NCBI GenBank assembly: GCA_030789695.1 | Contig: CM061138.1 | Location: 18,176,214 to 18,240,213, forward strand | Reading direction: 5' to 3' | DNA length: 64,000 nt | Source of the DNA: Scilla litardierei | Lineage: Eukaryota > Streptophyta > Magnoliopsida > Asparagales > Asparagaceae | In this document: piece after piece, positions 1-11,650 of the stretch | Position numbering within the stretch: the first letter of the stretch is position 1 | How the letters are laid out: every line of letters begins with the position of its first letter | Made by a program: the position numbers and the translations under genes | Notes under the pieces: generated by a model | Told to the model about the DNA's origin: nothing | The model's database searches: none | Seen by the model: only the letters and a program-made list of their open reading frames with translations

Positions 1-12
1 GCTGAGGGTGAG

Positions 13-2871
13 TGTAATGACCCTAATTTCTATATACGCGTATTTATTTTTGACATAGATACGTCCGTATATTTTTGGGGAGTATGCCCATATTTTTCTT
101 TTAATTATTTGATGTAGGAATTTATTTTAAAAGATTTTAAACTCATTTCTTGAATTTAGTAAAGGAGAGTATTTGGAAAAATACATGTATTTGGAGTGTA
201 TGTAGTATTTCTCCATGTATTTTGATTTTCTTAAAAATTCAAAATCCACATTTTTCTTACCATGACAACACACTTGCTATGTGTCATGTTTTTAATTAAT
301 ATGAGACACATGGCTTATTAGGTGTAAGAAGGAGAGGGTTTTAAGGAATCCTAAAATCTAGGCAATGAAAAACAAAACCAAGAAAAGAAAAAAAAAATCT
401 CATTTCACTCTCTCCCTCACTTTCCATTTCTGGCCAAAATTGTGCATGCCCCTTTTCTTTCATTTTGTTTCATCTCCTTCCTTAAAACACACTTCTAAAT
501 AATCCCTCTTCAAGCACTAAAAAGCCCACAAATTTCCCTTCACATTTCAACACCAAAGGAGCCCAAAAAATAGCCCAAAAATCCAACAAATTGGAGAAAA
601 ATTAGGAGCTTGAAGGAAGGAGATTTTGAAGGAGGCTCAAGTGTCATCAAGGACTAAGAAGGGCCCAAGATCATATTTGGAGGACTTTTTACAAGGTAGG
701 AACTCTAATCACATAGTAGAGTTTGGTTTAGGATTGGTTTTCTCATTAATTTAGTAAATGTGACAATTTGATGTTAAAATTATATTGAGTTTCATATGTG
801 GAATTAGTAGGAATCTCAACTCCACTTAGTAGGATACCCATCTCCACCTTGGAGTTCAATTGCATGCATGTTTGCTTGGAAAAACTTATCTTTTGTGTTC
901 ATGAATCTGTTCTGAAATTTCCAGCAGTTTTAGCCTCTGTTAAAACAGGCATATCTCCCAACCTAGATCAAAATAAAATCTGAAATAAATATATTCATGT
1001 AGATCTCGAAATCCTACCCTAAAATCATATAAGATATGATATATGTTCAATTCGTAAACTAGGAGAAATGGAGCTTTTTCTGCAACATGTCGAAATTCTG
1101 GCAGTTTTGACATCCTGCACTAAAATGGTGATTACCACCTCTTAACTTGATGAAATTAGGTGTTTTAGGACATTTTGGACAACTACTCTTCAAGATACAC
1201 AATACCATATTTTTTATTTTACCCAGATCTGATTGTAAATAGGATTAAATCACTGATTAAGTTGATGCAATGTTTCTGTTTTTCTGCAGAATTGCCATCT
1301 TTTACTAATTTGAGCACAATAAATCACACATGTCATATTATTTTCTGAAATTTGGTGTGGTGATGCAAAACTGTCATACCTGCAACTTTGCAGCTTTAAG
1401 TTTTCCTAAATTCTAACTATAAATGCCTTTAATCTGGCCTTCAATCTGACTGATTGTGCATTTCCAGTAACCTGAAATGGTTTGGGTGATGTTGTACTAT
1501 GTGTACATGTTCATATTACCTCTCTTATGCCTATGTATTTTATTACCTGAACTAATTGGCCATTATACCATATACTTGTCGAATCACTAGTTGTGTGGTT
1601 AAATAAGATGATCGGTTTGTTGTGGAATATGAAATATGGAAAGGAAAGAGAGGTGGGAAGATGGAGAACATGAAGGAAATGGATAATTTGACTATGGAAA
1701 CATTTCTCTTATGTTGCTTTTCGTATATTCTTGGTTGTGGTTCTTTTACCCCAATTGCTCATGTGTTTTATTTTATCTCACATGAAATTGATATAAGGAA
1801 AATGATTAAGTCCTCCCCAGAGGAGGGTGACACGGGGTTTGGGGGGAACACGGGTAAATTGTAGGTGTTAAGAAGCGGACACGATATGATTTCTCACTCG
1901 CTTCGTCACTCCCGGAAGGGGGAGTTGACTAGAGTTAGAGAGGCCGCCGGTGCGCTCGTGACGCACCTGGACGGTAATTGATGGTTTTCTCCGTTTGACC
2001 CACAGAAAAACCGAGATGATTCTCACTCCGATACCTTGTCCAGTCGGGTACGGAGTTACGAGAGGCCCCTCCAGTGCTCGTGTCGCTGGAGTGGTACCAC
2101 TTTTCACCCACCCTGGGTGAAGTCCGCTCTCTTAGCAGCCTATGGTTTATCCGGGTTCCAAATACGGAACAACAATTTAATTTACTTAATTTAATCATTT
2201 GTTACTTCAGTTCTGTTCACTGTTGTTTACTTTCAGCACTTATACTCTGTTTTTAATTTCTGCGTAAAATGTGATGATGTGACACTTGTGGTTAGTTAGT
2301 TAGTTAGTTAGAGAGACCAGTTCTAAACTGGGTTCTACTAGGGAGATTAGGAGTTCCTACTGGGTCACGCGTTGACGTGTCCCATCCCGTGGTTTACAGG
2401 TGCGAGTCCCGAGCAGTCTTCGGGTGTTCCAGAGCCGGAGGTCGATGCCAGTGCTACCGAGGTAGTGCCTTCAGGAGACTTTGTACAGTTAGATTTCCCG
2501 GGGTTAGATTAGTGGGTGCGTTGTACCGGGTGTGTACTTTTGTACTTTTGGGCTGGGGTTTCTTTTGTTGTACCGCTTTTGTACCCCGTTGTACAGATGA
2601 TGTATGTATGTATGTAATATATGGACTTATGTGATGTAATGTAACTTCAGTGTTGATGTATTTACTTTTCATTACTGCGTTTTTATTTCTGTTGGAGCAC
2701 TTTTCTTCTATGTGTACTACTCCAGTGTTATTGCAGTGGCCTGCTCATATTTAATATTAAACCACAAAAAAATGCCTAGTAGTATTTAGATAAGAGGGCT
2801 CGAAGCCTGAGTCTGAATACTACGGCGACCTCGTCAGCTACCCCCCGTACTTGGGTGGGCGGGGCGTGACA
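13..2871 (+). mobile_element. Solo LTR of a Ty3/gypsy-type retrotransposon, with target-site duplication
   Basis: The segment opens with TGTAATGACCC and closes with GGGGCGTGACA, so it has the TG...CA ends of an LTR. It is flanked by the same five bases, GTGAG, at 8-12 and 2872-2876. No primer-binding site, polypurine tract or gag-pol lies next to it, so this is a solo LTR of 2,859 bp, which usually arises by recombination between the two LTRs of a full element. Very long LTRs and TGTCACGCCCC-like ends are common in plant chromoviruses such as Tekay/Del; that lineage is an inference. It carries a short (TTAG)n run near 2292-2311. A related sequence at 14231-14260 lacks the insertion. Small open frames inside are not believed to be genes. 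Confidence 0.85.
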
Positions 2872-2876
2872 GTGAG

Positions 2877-3345
2877 AGGGTGATACGAGGGAGAGGGATG
2901 AGCGAGTGTGTGTTGGCCTGGGTTCTTATAATAAGAATAGGGTGAGGGTTTTAAACGCAAGCAAGAGAGAGAGAGGGATGCTGTGATTAAAATGAAAGGG
3001 GGTTAGATGTTGGATCTGAGCTACCAAAGTGGGTGGGGGTAGATACGGGTTAGATTAGGTTGGAAGTTAATTAAGGTAATTAGTAATAAGTAAAACCCTA
3101 TTAGTGAAAGTAATTAGTAAAATACATAAACGAAATTACGATTTTGTCCCTACTAGTAAACGTGTCCAAAAAATTACAAAAACATACTCACAGGATCGTA
3201 TCGTTGCGAGGATCGCGAATACGGAGTCCGTTTCAGGGTTTGAGCTACGGAGATACCAGATTTAGGCCAAAACGTTTAGGAAGCAGATTTACGGGTTTCA
3301 AGTTGATTTGATATCAGAAAATTACGAAATTAATGTGGGGAGCCC
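2877..3345. repeat. Decayed gypsy-like repeat flanking the solo LTR
   Basis: This stretch resembles 14231-14760 in order and wording: purine-rich gagaggg runs, then AT-rich DNA with repeated attaggtaatta, then a conserved block around 3190-3230 (cacaggatcgtatcgttgcg) matching 14680-14705. It is the older repeat into which the solo LTR inserted, probably an LTR or leader of another gypsy family. No coding frame is supported. Confidence 0.5.
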
Positions 3346-4286
3346 TAAATGATCATATGATGCTAATGTAGAAGTTTGAAAATGTTTTGAAGACGTTTGT
3401 ATAGAAAATTAATTCATTGAGCCAAAACAACAATATCTGAAAATGAATTTTTACCAGATTATTTGGAGGTATTTGATGAAATCCGGACTTAATAATATAC
3501 TTCATAACTAGTCTGATTCTTCAAAATATTTTTATAAGAAATTTTTGAAATCGTAAAACTCCTGACGAACCATTACAAAATAGTTTTAAAAAAATTGAAA
3601 ATAGGTTAAATACGTAATAGTTGTGTTGATAAAAACACGTCGTTACACTGTAGCTACAAGTACGACAAGTAAAGTATTGGTGACTGCACAGGTGTGGTAG
3701 GTAAAGTGCATGTGAAGCATAAAGTAGATGTGATTATGCAATCTACATTTATAACTACGTGACTCAAGTCGGAGAGTATAATATGTGACTATTGAGTTCA
3801 TCTATTGCTTGGGTGCGCTTACGGGAAGATGAACTCCATATGATGTGTCACATGATGTCACATGATGTAACTCCAGTCACTCCCACACTCTCTCAAACTA
3901 TGAGTTACCCCAAACCCCAATGAAGTGTCAAGTGTTCTGTTTCGTACGGGATGATTCACAAGATGCTCCATATGATGTGTCACATGATGTAATTAGTTCC
4001 TTGTTTACAATGATCGTTAAACCAGGACAAATGGTTGACTTTCTTATTGAAAACCAGAAAGTTAGGACCTCTTTTCAAAGCAGACTGGGCCATAGCAAAG
4101 TGAGGATAAAGACAAGCCCAATAATTGTGATACTGATTCTATGCTTTGAGCATGTGGTGGTTTCGTTAGTACACAATTTACCCAAGTTGATGGTTGTGTG
4201 TTACAACTACCAAAGTTGAAAGTTGGCAAAGTAATTAGATAGTTATTAGTTTCCTATTAGATTAGGTCTCTAGTTTTTGGTTCGAG
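3346..4286. other. Intergenic stretch without a recognisable gene
   Basis: No convincing coding region. A direct repeat of about 30 bp around ccatatgatgtgtcacatga occurs near 3837-3870 and again near 3968-3994, about 130 bp apart. The open frame at 3920-4219 has no recognisable motif and is not called as a gene. Confidence 0.4.
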
Positions 4287-6129
4287 TCAATAGCCGTTCT
4301 GAGGCTATATGTGATGTCCTAAGTTCGTATGAGTACACTTATCAAATTTTCTAAATCTAGAATTTATCGTGACTTACTAGATTCGAGGTTGTTGTAGTGA
4401 GCTGCTTCACTCAAAATTGTGTTACTCTCAAGCGCAAGAGTTCGTGCAAGTAGTAAAGTTCCGGGAGTCCGGATATCGTATCCTCGGGAGAAAACCTGTT
4501 GCAACCACAAGTTCAGATCAATTGGAGAATGATCTTAAAGAAGCTAACTACTTTGAATGATGACGATTTTATGGTTTTGGATGTGGTTTTTAAGTTTATG
4601 GAAAAATGAGTGAAAGACATTTTTTTTGTTATTGAAAGTATTTATAAGTATGCACATGATATGGGTTCATCAGGATACATGATTTGTATTAATTTGGTTG
4701 ATTAGAGATAACTTAATGACACCTCTTTTTGAGAGAAAGTCATCAGAAAATACCCTTGTGGGGATTAAGCGCGATAATGAAAAAAATAGTTGTTAAAGTA
4801 ATAATCTTTTAAATAAGAGATGAAACTTCCTTTTGGGAAGATCAAAACTCAACCTTGTAGGGTGATCATCAACTCATTCATAATCTTTTGGAAAATGAAT
4901 GAGAAGATTTTAAATAAAGATTATAACTTTAAAAACGTGAAAGTGATAACATTAAAATTCAACCAAAGTAAGACAAAACGTGTTCCCTAACTACGGCATA
5001 TCATGCACAATCAAAATCTAGCCATACATGTTGAGAATAAAAGAGATTATAAATATAGAAAATATAATTTTATTCATAGGAAAACAAACTTAAAAGAAAA
5101 CACAAGAGTTGGAGAAGATATCACCAATTTACACCCTCATTCCTTTGCAAATGAAACACCTTCTTCTTCTAAAAATCTTATGAAACTCACTCACAATGCT
5201 CTTTAAAACTCAAGAAACTCTCAATTTTGGCTATGGAATTCTATATGGAATAGTACATGAAAAGAATGGAGCTCTCCCCTCTTTATATAGGCTTAGAATA
5301 CTAAGGGGTTTATGGTGATTGGCTCTTCATTTCCCCACTCTTTATTTGAGAATAAATGCTCATGGCTCTTCATTTGAGAATAAATTCCAATGGCTCTTCG
5401 TTTCCCCACTCTTTATTTGAGAATAAATTCTCATGGCTCTTCATCTTCTATCCCTTTGGCTTCTAATCATGTAAATAAGTTGAAGAGTCACAAATTAGTG
5501 GAATTTGTGCTGAATTATTTTTCTTATTTTTCTTTAATAAACATGAACTGTTTTGCTGCCAAAATTTGTAGAAAATTCCCACGAGCTCCGAAAAATACGA
5601 ATAAATAGCCGTTGGAATCGTGGGCTCGAGCTCTACTCCTGAAAAATATGAAGAAGCACAAATTAGTTCACAAAAATTAATAGTTGTGCAAACTATGAGA
5701 TTAAGCTCTAATATTATATGATATTCTGAATATGGCTATACTAGAGCTATTTTAACATTTATGTATGCACAATTGGGGTCCAATAAGGGGAAATAATGTA
5801 ATATTATGCTGAAATCATGAGCCAGGACTAGATCTAGGGCTTCCAAGGGTGCTGGTGTACGAGAATCGGTACCTGCAAACACAAGAACAAGTGGTTAAAG
5901 AACACACTATTTTCTATCTATTTAACTTGATCCCTTTGATTTTATAATCGATTGAAACGGTGCCAAAAAAGCGATCTAAAGTTTTACACAGGTTAGATAT
6001 GAGGAATATAATTTTACTTATGAAGGAAATTTTTTTTGAAGCCTCTAGTAATTTTTATAATTTTTTAAAAGCTCAAGATGAATTTAAAAACTATTTTTAA
6101 TTAGTTATCGTATTTGTTCAAACATTTCT
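4287..6129 (-). repeat. Array unit 1
   Basis: First unit. Landmarks in plus coordinates: leader block 4461-4490, TATA on the minus strand at 5281-5290, PBS-like block 5958-5970. It carries unit-specific variants such as gagtgaaagac where the other units have gagcgaaggac. Its 3' part (cctctagtaa) matches that of unit 4. Confidence 0.7.
5281..5290 (-). promoter_or_regulatory. Putative LTR TATA box in array unit 1, repeated in each unit
   Basis: On the minus strand this reads CTATATAAAG followed by AGGGGAGAGCTCC, a typical U3/R promoter layout of a plant LTR. An AATAAA lies about 220 bases downstream near 5065-5075. Equivalent boxes lie at 7123-7132, 8961-8970, 10801-10810 and 12645-12654. Promoter activity is inferred, not shown. 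Confidence 0.45.
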
Positions 6130-7970
6130 TCAATAGCCGCTCTGAGGCTATATGTGATGTCCTAAGTTCGTATGAGTACACTTATCTAATTTTCTAAATC
6201 TAGAATTTATCGTGACTTACTAGATTCGAGGTTGTTGTAGTGAGCTGCTTCACTCAAAATTGTGTTACTCTCAAGCACAAGAGTTCGTGCAAGTAGTAAA
6301 GTTCCGGGAGTCCGGATATCGTATCCTCGGGAGAAAACCTGTTGCAACCACAAGTTCAGATCAATTAGAGAATGATCTTAAAGAAGCTAACTACTTTGAA
6401 TGATGACGATTTTATGGTTTTGGATGTGGTTTTTAAGTTTATGGAAAAATGAGCGAAGGACATTTTTTTGTTATTGAAAGTATTTATACGTATGCACATG
6501 ATATGGGTTCATCAGGATACATGATTTGTATTAATTTGGTTGATTAGCGATAACTTAATGACACCTCTTTTTGAGAGAAAGTCATCGGAAAATACCCTTG
6601 TGGGGATTAAGCGCGATAATGAAAAAAATAGTTGTTAAAGTAATAATCTTTTAAATAAGAGATGAAACTTCCTTTTGGGAAGATCAAAACTCAACCTTGT
6701 AGGGTGATCATCAACTCATTCATAATCTTTTGGAAAATGAATGAGAAGATTTTAAATAAAGATTATAACTTTAAAAACGTGAAAGTGATAACATTAAAAT
6801 TCAACCAAAGTAAGACAAAACGTGTTCCCTAACTACGGCATATCATGCACAATCAAAATCTAGCCATACATGTTGAGAATAAAAGAGATTATAAATATAG
6901 AAAATATAATTTTATTCATAGGAAAACAAACTTAAAAGAAAACACAAGAGTTGGAGAAGATATCACCAATTTACAACCTCATTCCTTTGCAAATGAAACA
7001 CCTTCTTCTTCTAAAAATCTTATGAAACTCACTCGCAATGCTCTTTAAAACTCAAGAAACTCTCAATTTTGGCTATGGAATTCTATATGGAATAGTACAT
7101 GAAAAGAATGGAGCTCTCCCCTCTTTATATAGGCTTAGAATACTAAGGGGTTTATGGTGATTGGCTCTTCATTTCCCCACTCTTTATTTGAGAATAAATG
7201 CTCATGGCTCTTCATTTGAGAATAAATTCCAATGGCTCTTCGTTTCCCCACTCTTTATTTGAGAATAAATTCCCATGGCTCTTCATCTTCTATCCCTTTG
7301 GCATCTAATCATGTAAATAAGTTGAAGAGTCACAAATTAGTGGAATTTGTGCTGAATTGTTTTTCTTATTTTTCTTTAATAAACATGAACTGTTTTGCTG
7401 CCAAAATTTGTAGAAAATTCCCACGAGCTCCGAAAAATACGAATAAATAGCCGTTGGAATCGTGGGCTCGAGCTCTACTCCTGAAAAATATGAAGAAGCA
7501 CAAATTAGTTCAAAAAAATTAATAGTTGTGCAAACTATGAGATTAAGCTCTAATATTATATGATATTCTGAATATGGCTATACTAGAGCTATTTTAACAT
7601 TTATGTATGCACAATTGGGGTCCAATAAGGGAAAATAATGTAATATTATGCTGAAATCATGAGCCAGGACTAGATCTAGGGCTTCCAAGGGTGCTGGTGT
7701 ACGAGAATCGGTACCTGCAAACACAAGAACAAATGGTTAAAGAACACACTATTTTCTATCTATTTAACTTGATCGCTTTGATTTTATAATCGATTGAAAC
7801 GGTGCCAAAAAGCGTTCTAAATTTTTACACAGGCTAGATATGAGGAATATAATTTTACATATGAAGGAAATTTTTTTTGAAGCCTCTGATAATTTTTATA
7901 ATTTTTTAAAAGCTCAAGATGAATTTAAAAACTATTTTTAATTAGTTATCGTATTTGTTCAAACATTTCT
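6130..7970 (-). repeat. Array unit 2
   Basis: Shares diagnostic variants with unit 5: ccgctctgagg at the start, caagcacaagag, catcggaaaat and cactcgcaatg. Minus-strand TATA lies at 7123-7132. Confidence 0.7.
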
Positions 7971-9809
7971 TCAATAGCCGTTCTGAGGCTATATGTGATG
8001 TCCTAAGTTCGTATGAGTACACTTATCTAATTTTCTAAATCTAGAATTTATCGTGACTTCCTAGATTCGAGGTTGTTGTAGTGAGCTGCTTCACTCAAAA
8101 TTGTGTTACTCTCAAGCGCAAGAGTTCGTGCAAGTAGTAAAGTTCCGGGAGTCCGGATATCGTATCCTCGGAAGAAAACCTGTTGCAACCACAAGTTCAA
8201 ATCAATTAGAAAATGATCTTAAAGAAGCTAACTACTTTGAATGATGACGATTTTTGGTTTTGGATGTGGTTTTTAAGTTTATGGAAAAATGAGCGAAGGA
8301 CTTTTTTTTTGTTATTGAAAGTATTTATATGTATGCACATGATATGGGTTCATTAGGATACATGATTTGTATTAATTTGGTTGATTAGAGATAACTTAAT
8401 GACACCTCTTTTTGAGAGAAAGTCATCAGAAAATACCCTTGTGGGGATTAAGCGCGATAATGAAAAAAATAGTTGTTAAAGTAATAATCTTTTAAATAAG
8501 AGATGAAACTTCCTTTTGGGAAGATCAAAACTCAACCTTGTAGGGTGATCATCAACTCATTCATAATCTTTTGGAAAATGAATGAGAAGATTTTAAATAA
8601 AGATTATAACTTTAAAAACGTGAAAGTGGTAACATTAAAATTCAACCAAAGTAAGACAAAACGTGTTCCCTAACTACGGCATATCATGCACAATCAAAAT
8701 CTAGCCATACATGTTGAGAATAAAAGAGATTATAAATATAGAAAATATAATTTTATTCATAGGAAAACAAAATTAAAAGAAAACACAAGAGTTGGAGAAG
8801 ATATTACCAATTTACACCCTCATTCCTTTGCAAATGAAACACCTTCTTCTAAAAATCTTATGAAACTCACTCACAATGCTCTTTAAAACTCAAGAAACTC
8901 TCAATTTTGGCTATGGAATTCTATATGGAATAGTACATGAAAAGAATGGAGCTCTCCCCTCTTTATATACGCTTAGAATACTAAGGGGTTTATGGTGATT
9001 GGCTCTTCATTTCCCCACTCTTTATTTGAGAATAAATGCTCATGGCTCTTCATTTGAGAATAAATTCCAATGGCTCTTCGTTTCCCCACTCTTTATTTGA
9101 GAATAAATTCACATGGCTCATCATCTTCTATCCCTTTGGCTTCTAATCATGTAAATAAGTTGAAGAGTCACAAATTAGTGGAATTTGCGCTGAATTGTTT
9201 TTCTTATTTTTCTTTAATAAACATGAACTGTTTTGCTGCCAAAATCTGTAGAAAATTCCCACGAGCTCCGAAAAATACGAATAAATAGCCGTTGGAATCG
9301 TGGGCTCGAGCTCTACTCCTGAAAAATATGAAGAAGCACAAATTAGTTCACAAAAATTAATAGTTGTGCAAACTATGAGATTAAGCTCTAATATTATATG
9401 ATATTCTGAATATGGCTATACTAGAGCTATTTTAACATTTATGTATGCACAATTGGGGTCCAATAAGGGGAAATAATGTAATATTATGCTGAAATCATGA
9501 GCCAGGACTAGATCTAGGGCTTCCAAGGGTGCTGGTGTACGAGAATCGGTACCTGCAAACACAAGAACAAGTGGTTAAAGACCACACTATTTTCTATCTA
9601 TTTAACTTGATCGCTTTGATTTTATAATCGATTGAAACTGTGCCAAAAAAGCGTTCTAAATTTTTACACAGGCTAGATATGAGGAATATAATTTTACGTA
9701 TGAAGGAAATTTTTTTTGAAGCCTCTGGTAATTTTTATAATTTTTTAAAAGCTCAAGATGAATTTAAAAACTATTTTTAATTAGTTATCGTTTTTGTTCA
9801 AACATTTCT
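7971..9809 (-). repeat. Array unit 3
   Basis: Shares with unit 4 a three-base deletion in the TTC repeat near 8845, gatattaccaa, tatatacgctt and gaatttgcgctg. Minus-strand TATA-like box at 8961-8970 reads GTATATAAAG. Confidence 0.7.
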
Positions 9810-11650
9810 TCAATAGCCGTTCTGAGGCTATATGTGATGTCCTAAGTTCGTATGAGTACACTTATCTAATTTTCTAAATCTAGAATTTATCGTGACTTGC
9901 TAGATTCGAGGTTGTTGTAGTGAGCTGATTCACTCAAAATTGTGTTACTCTCAAGCGCAAGAGTTCGTGCAAGTAGTAAAGTTCCGGGAGTCCGGATATC
10001 GTATCCTCGGGAGAAAACCTGTTGCAACCACAAGTTCAAATCAATTAGAAAATGATTTTAAAGAAGCTAACTACTTTGAATGATGACGATTTTTGGTTTT
10101 GGATGTGGTTTTTAAGTTTATGGAAAAATGAGCGAAGGACATTTTTTTTGTTATTGAAAGTATTTATACGTATGCACATGATATGGGTTCATTAGGATAC
10201 ATGATTTGTATTAATTTGGTTGATTAGCGATAACTTAATGACACCTCTTTTTGAGAGAAAGTCATCAGAAAATACCCTTGTGGGTATTAAGCGCGATAAT
10301 GAAAAAAATAGTTGTTAAAGTAATAATCTTTTAAATAAGAGATGAAACTTCCTTTTGGGAAGATCAAAACTCAACCTTGTAGGGTGATCATCAACTCATT
10401 CATAATCTTTTGGAAAATGAATGAGAAGATTTTAAATAAAGATTATAACTTTAAAAACGTGAAAGTGGTAACATTAAAATTCAACCAAAGTAAGACAAAA
10501 ACGTGTTCCCTAACTACGGCATATCATGCACAATCAAAATCTAGCCATACATGTTGAGAATAAAAGAGATTATAAATATAGAAAATATAATTTTATTCAT
10601 AGGAAAACAAAATTAAAAGAAAACACAAGAGTTGGAGAAGATATTACCAATTTACACCCTCATTCCTTTGCAAATGAAACACCTTCTTCTAAAAATCTTA
10701 TGAAACTCACTCACAATGCTCTTTAAAACTCAAGAAACTCTCAATTTTGGCTATGGAATTCTATATGGAATAGTACATGAAAAGAATGGAGCTCTCCCCT
10801 CTTTATATACGCTTAGAATACTAAGGGGTTTATGGTGATTGGCTCTTCATTTCCCCACTCTTTATTTGAGAATAAATGCTCATGGCTCTTCATTTGAGAA
10901 TAAATTCCAATGGCTCTTCGTTTCCCCACTCTTTATTTGAGAATAAATTCCCATGGCTCTTCATCTTCTATCCCTTTGGCTTCTAATCATGTAAATAAGT
11001 TGAAGAGTCACAAATTAGTGGAATTTGCGCTGAATTGTTTTTCTTATTTTTTCTTTAATAAACATGAACTGTTTTGCTGCCAAAATCTGTAGAAAATTCC
11101 CACGAGCTCCGAAAAATACGAATAAATAGCCGTTGGAATCGTGGGCTCGAGCTCTACTCCTGAAAAATATGAAGAAGCACAAATTAGTTCACAAAAATTA
11201 ATAGTTGTGCAAACTATGAGATTAAGCTCTAATATTATATGATATTCTGAATATGGCTATACTAGAGCTATTTTAACATTTATGTATGCACAATTGGGGT
11301 CCAATAAGGGGAAATAATGTAATATTATGCTGAAATCATGAGCCAGGACTAGATCTAGGGCTTCCAAGGGTGCTGGTGTACGAGAATCGGTACCTGCAAA
11401 CACAAGAACAAGTGGTTAAAGAACACACTATTTTCTATCTATTTAACTTGATCCCTTTGATTTTATAATCGATTGAAACGGTGCCAAAAAAGCGTTCTAA
11501 AGTTTTACACAGGTTAGATATGAGGAATATAATTTTACGTATGAAGGAAATTTTTTTTGAAGCCTCTAGTAATTTTTATAATTTTTTAAAAGCTCAAGAT
11601 GAATTTAAAAACTATTTTTAATTAGTTATCGTATTTGTTCAAACATTTCT
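9810..11650 (-). repeat. Array unit 4
   Basis: The left two-thirds match unit 3, while the right end (aaagttttacacaggttag, cctctagtaa) matches unit 1, so the unit is mosaic. TATA-like box at 10801-10810. Confidence 0.7.

Noticed and set aside
2377..2672. Frames inside the 2.86-kb solo LTR
   Set aside because: Short, motif-free and on both strands; LTRs of this type are non-coding.
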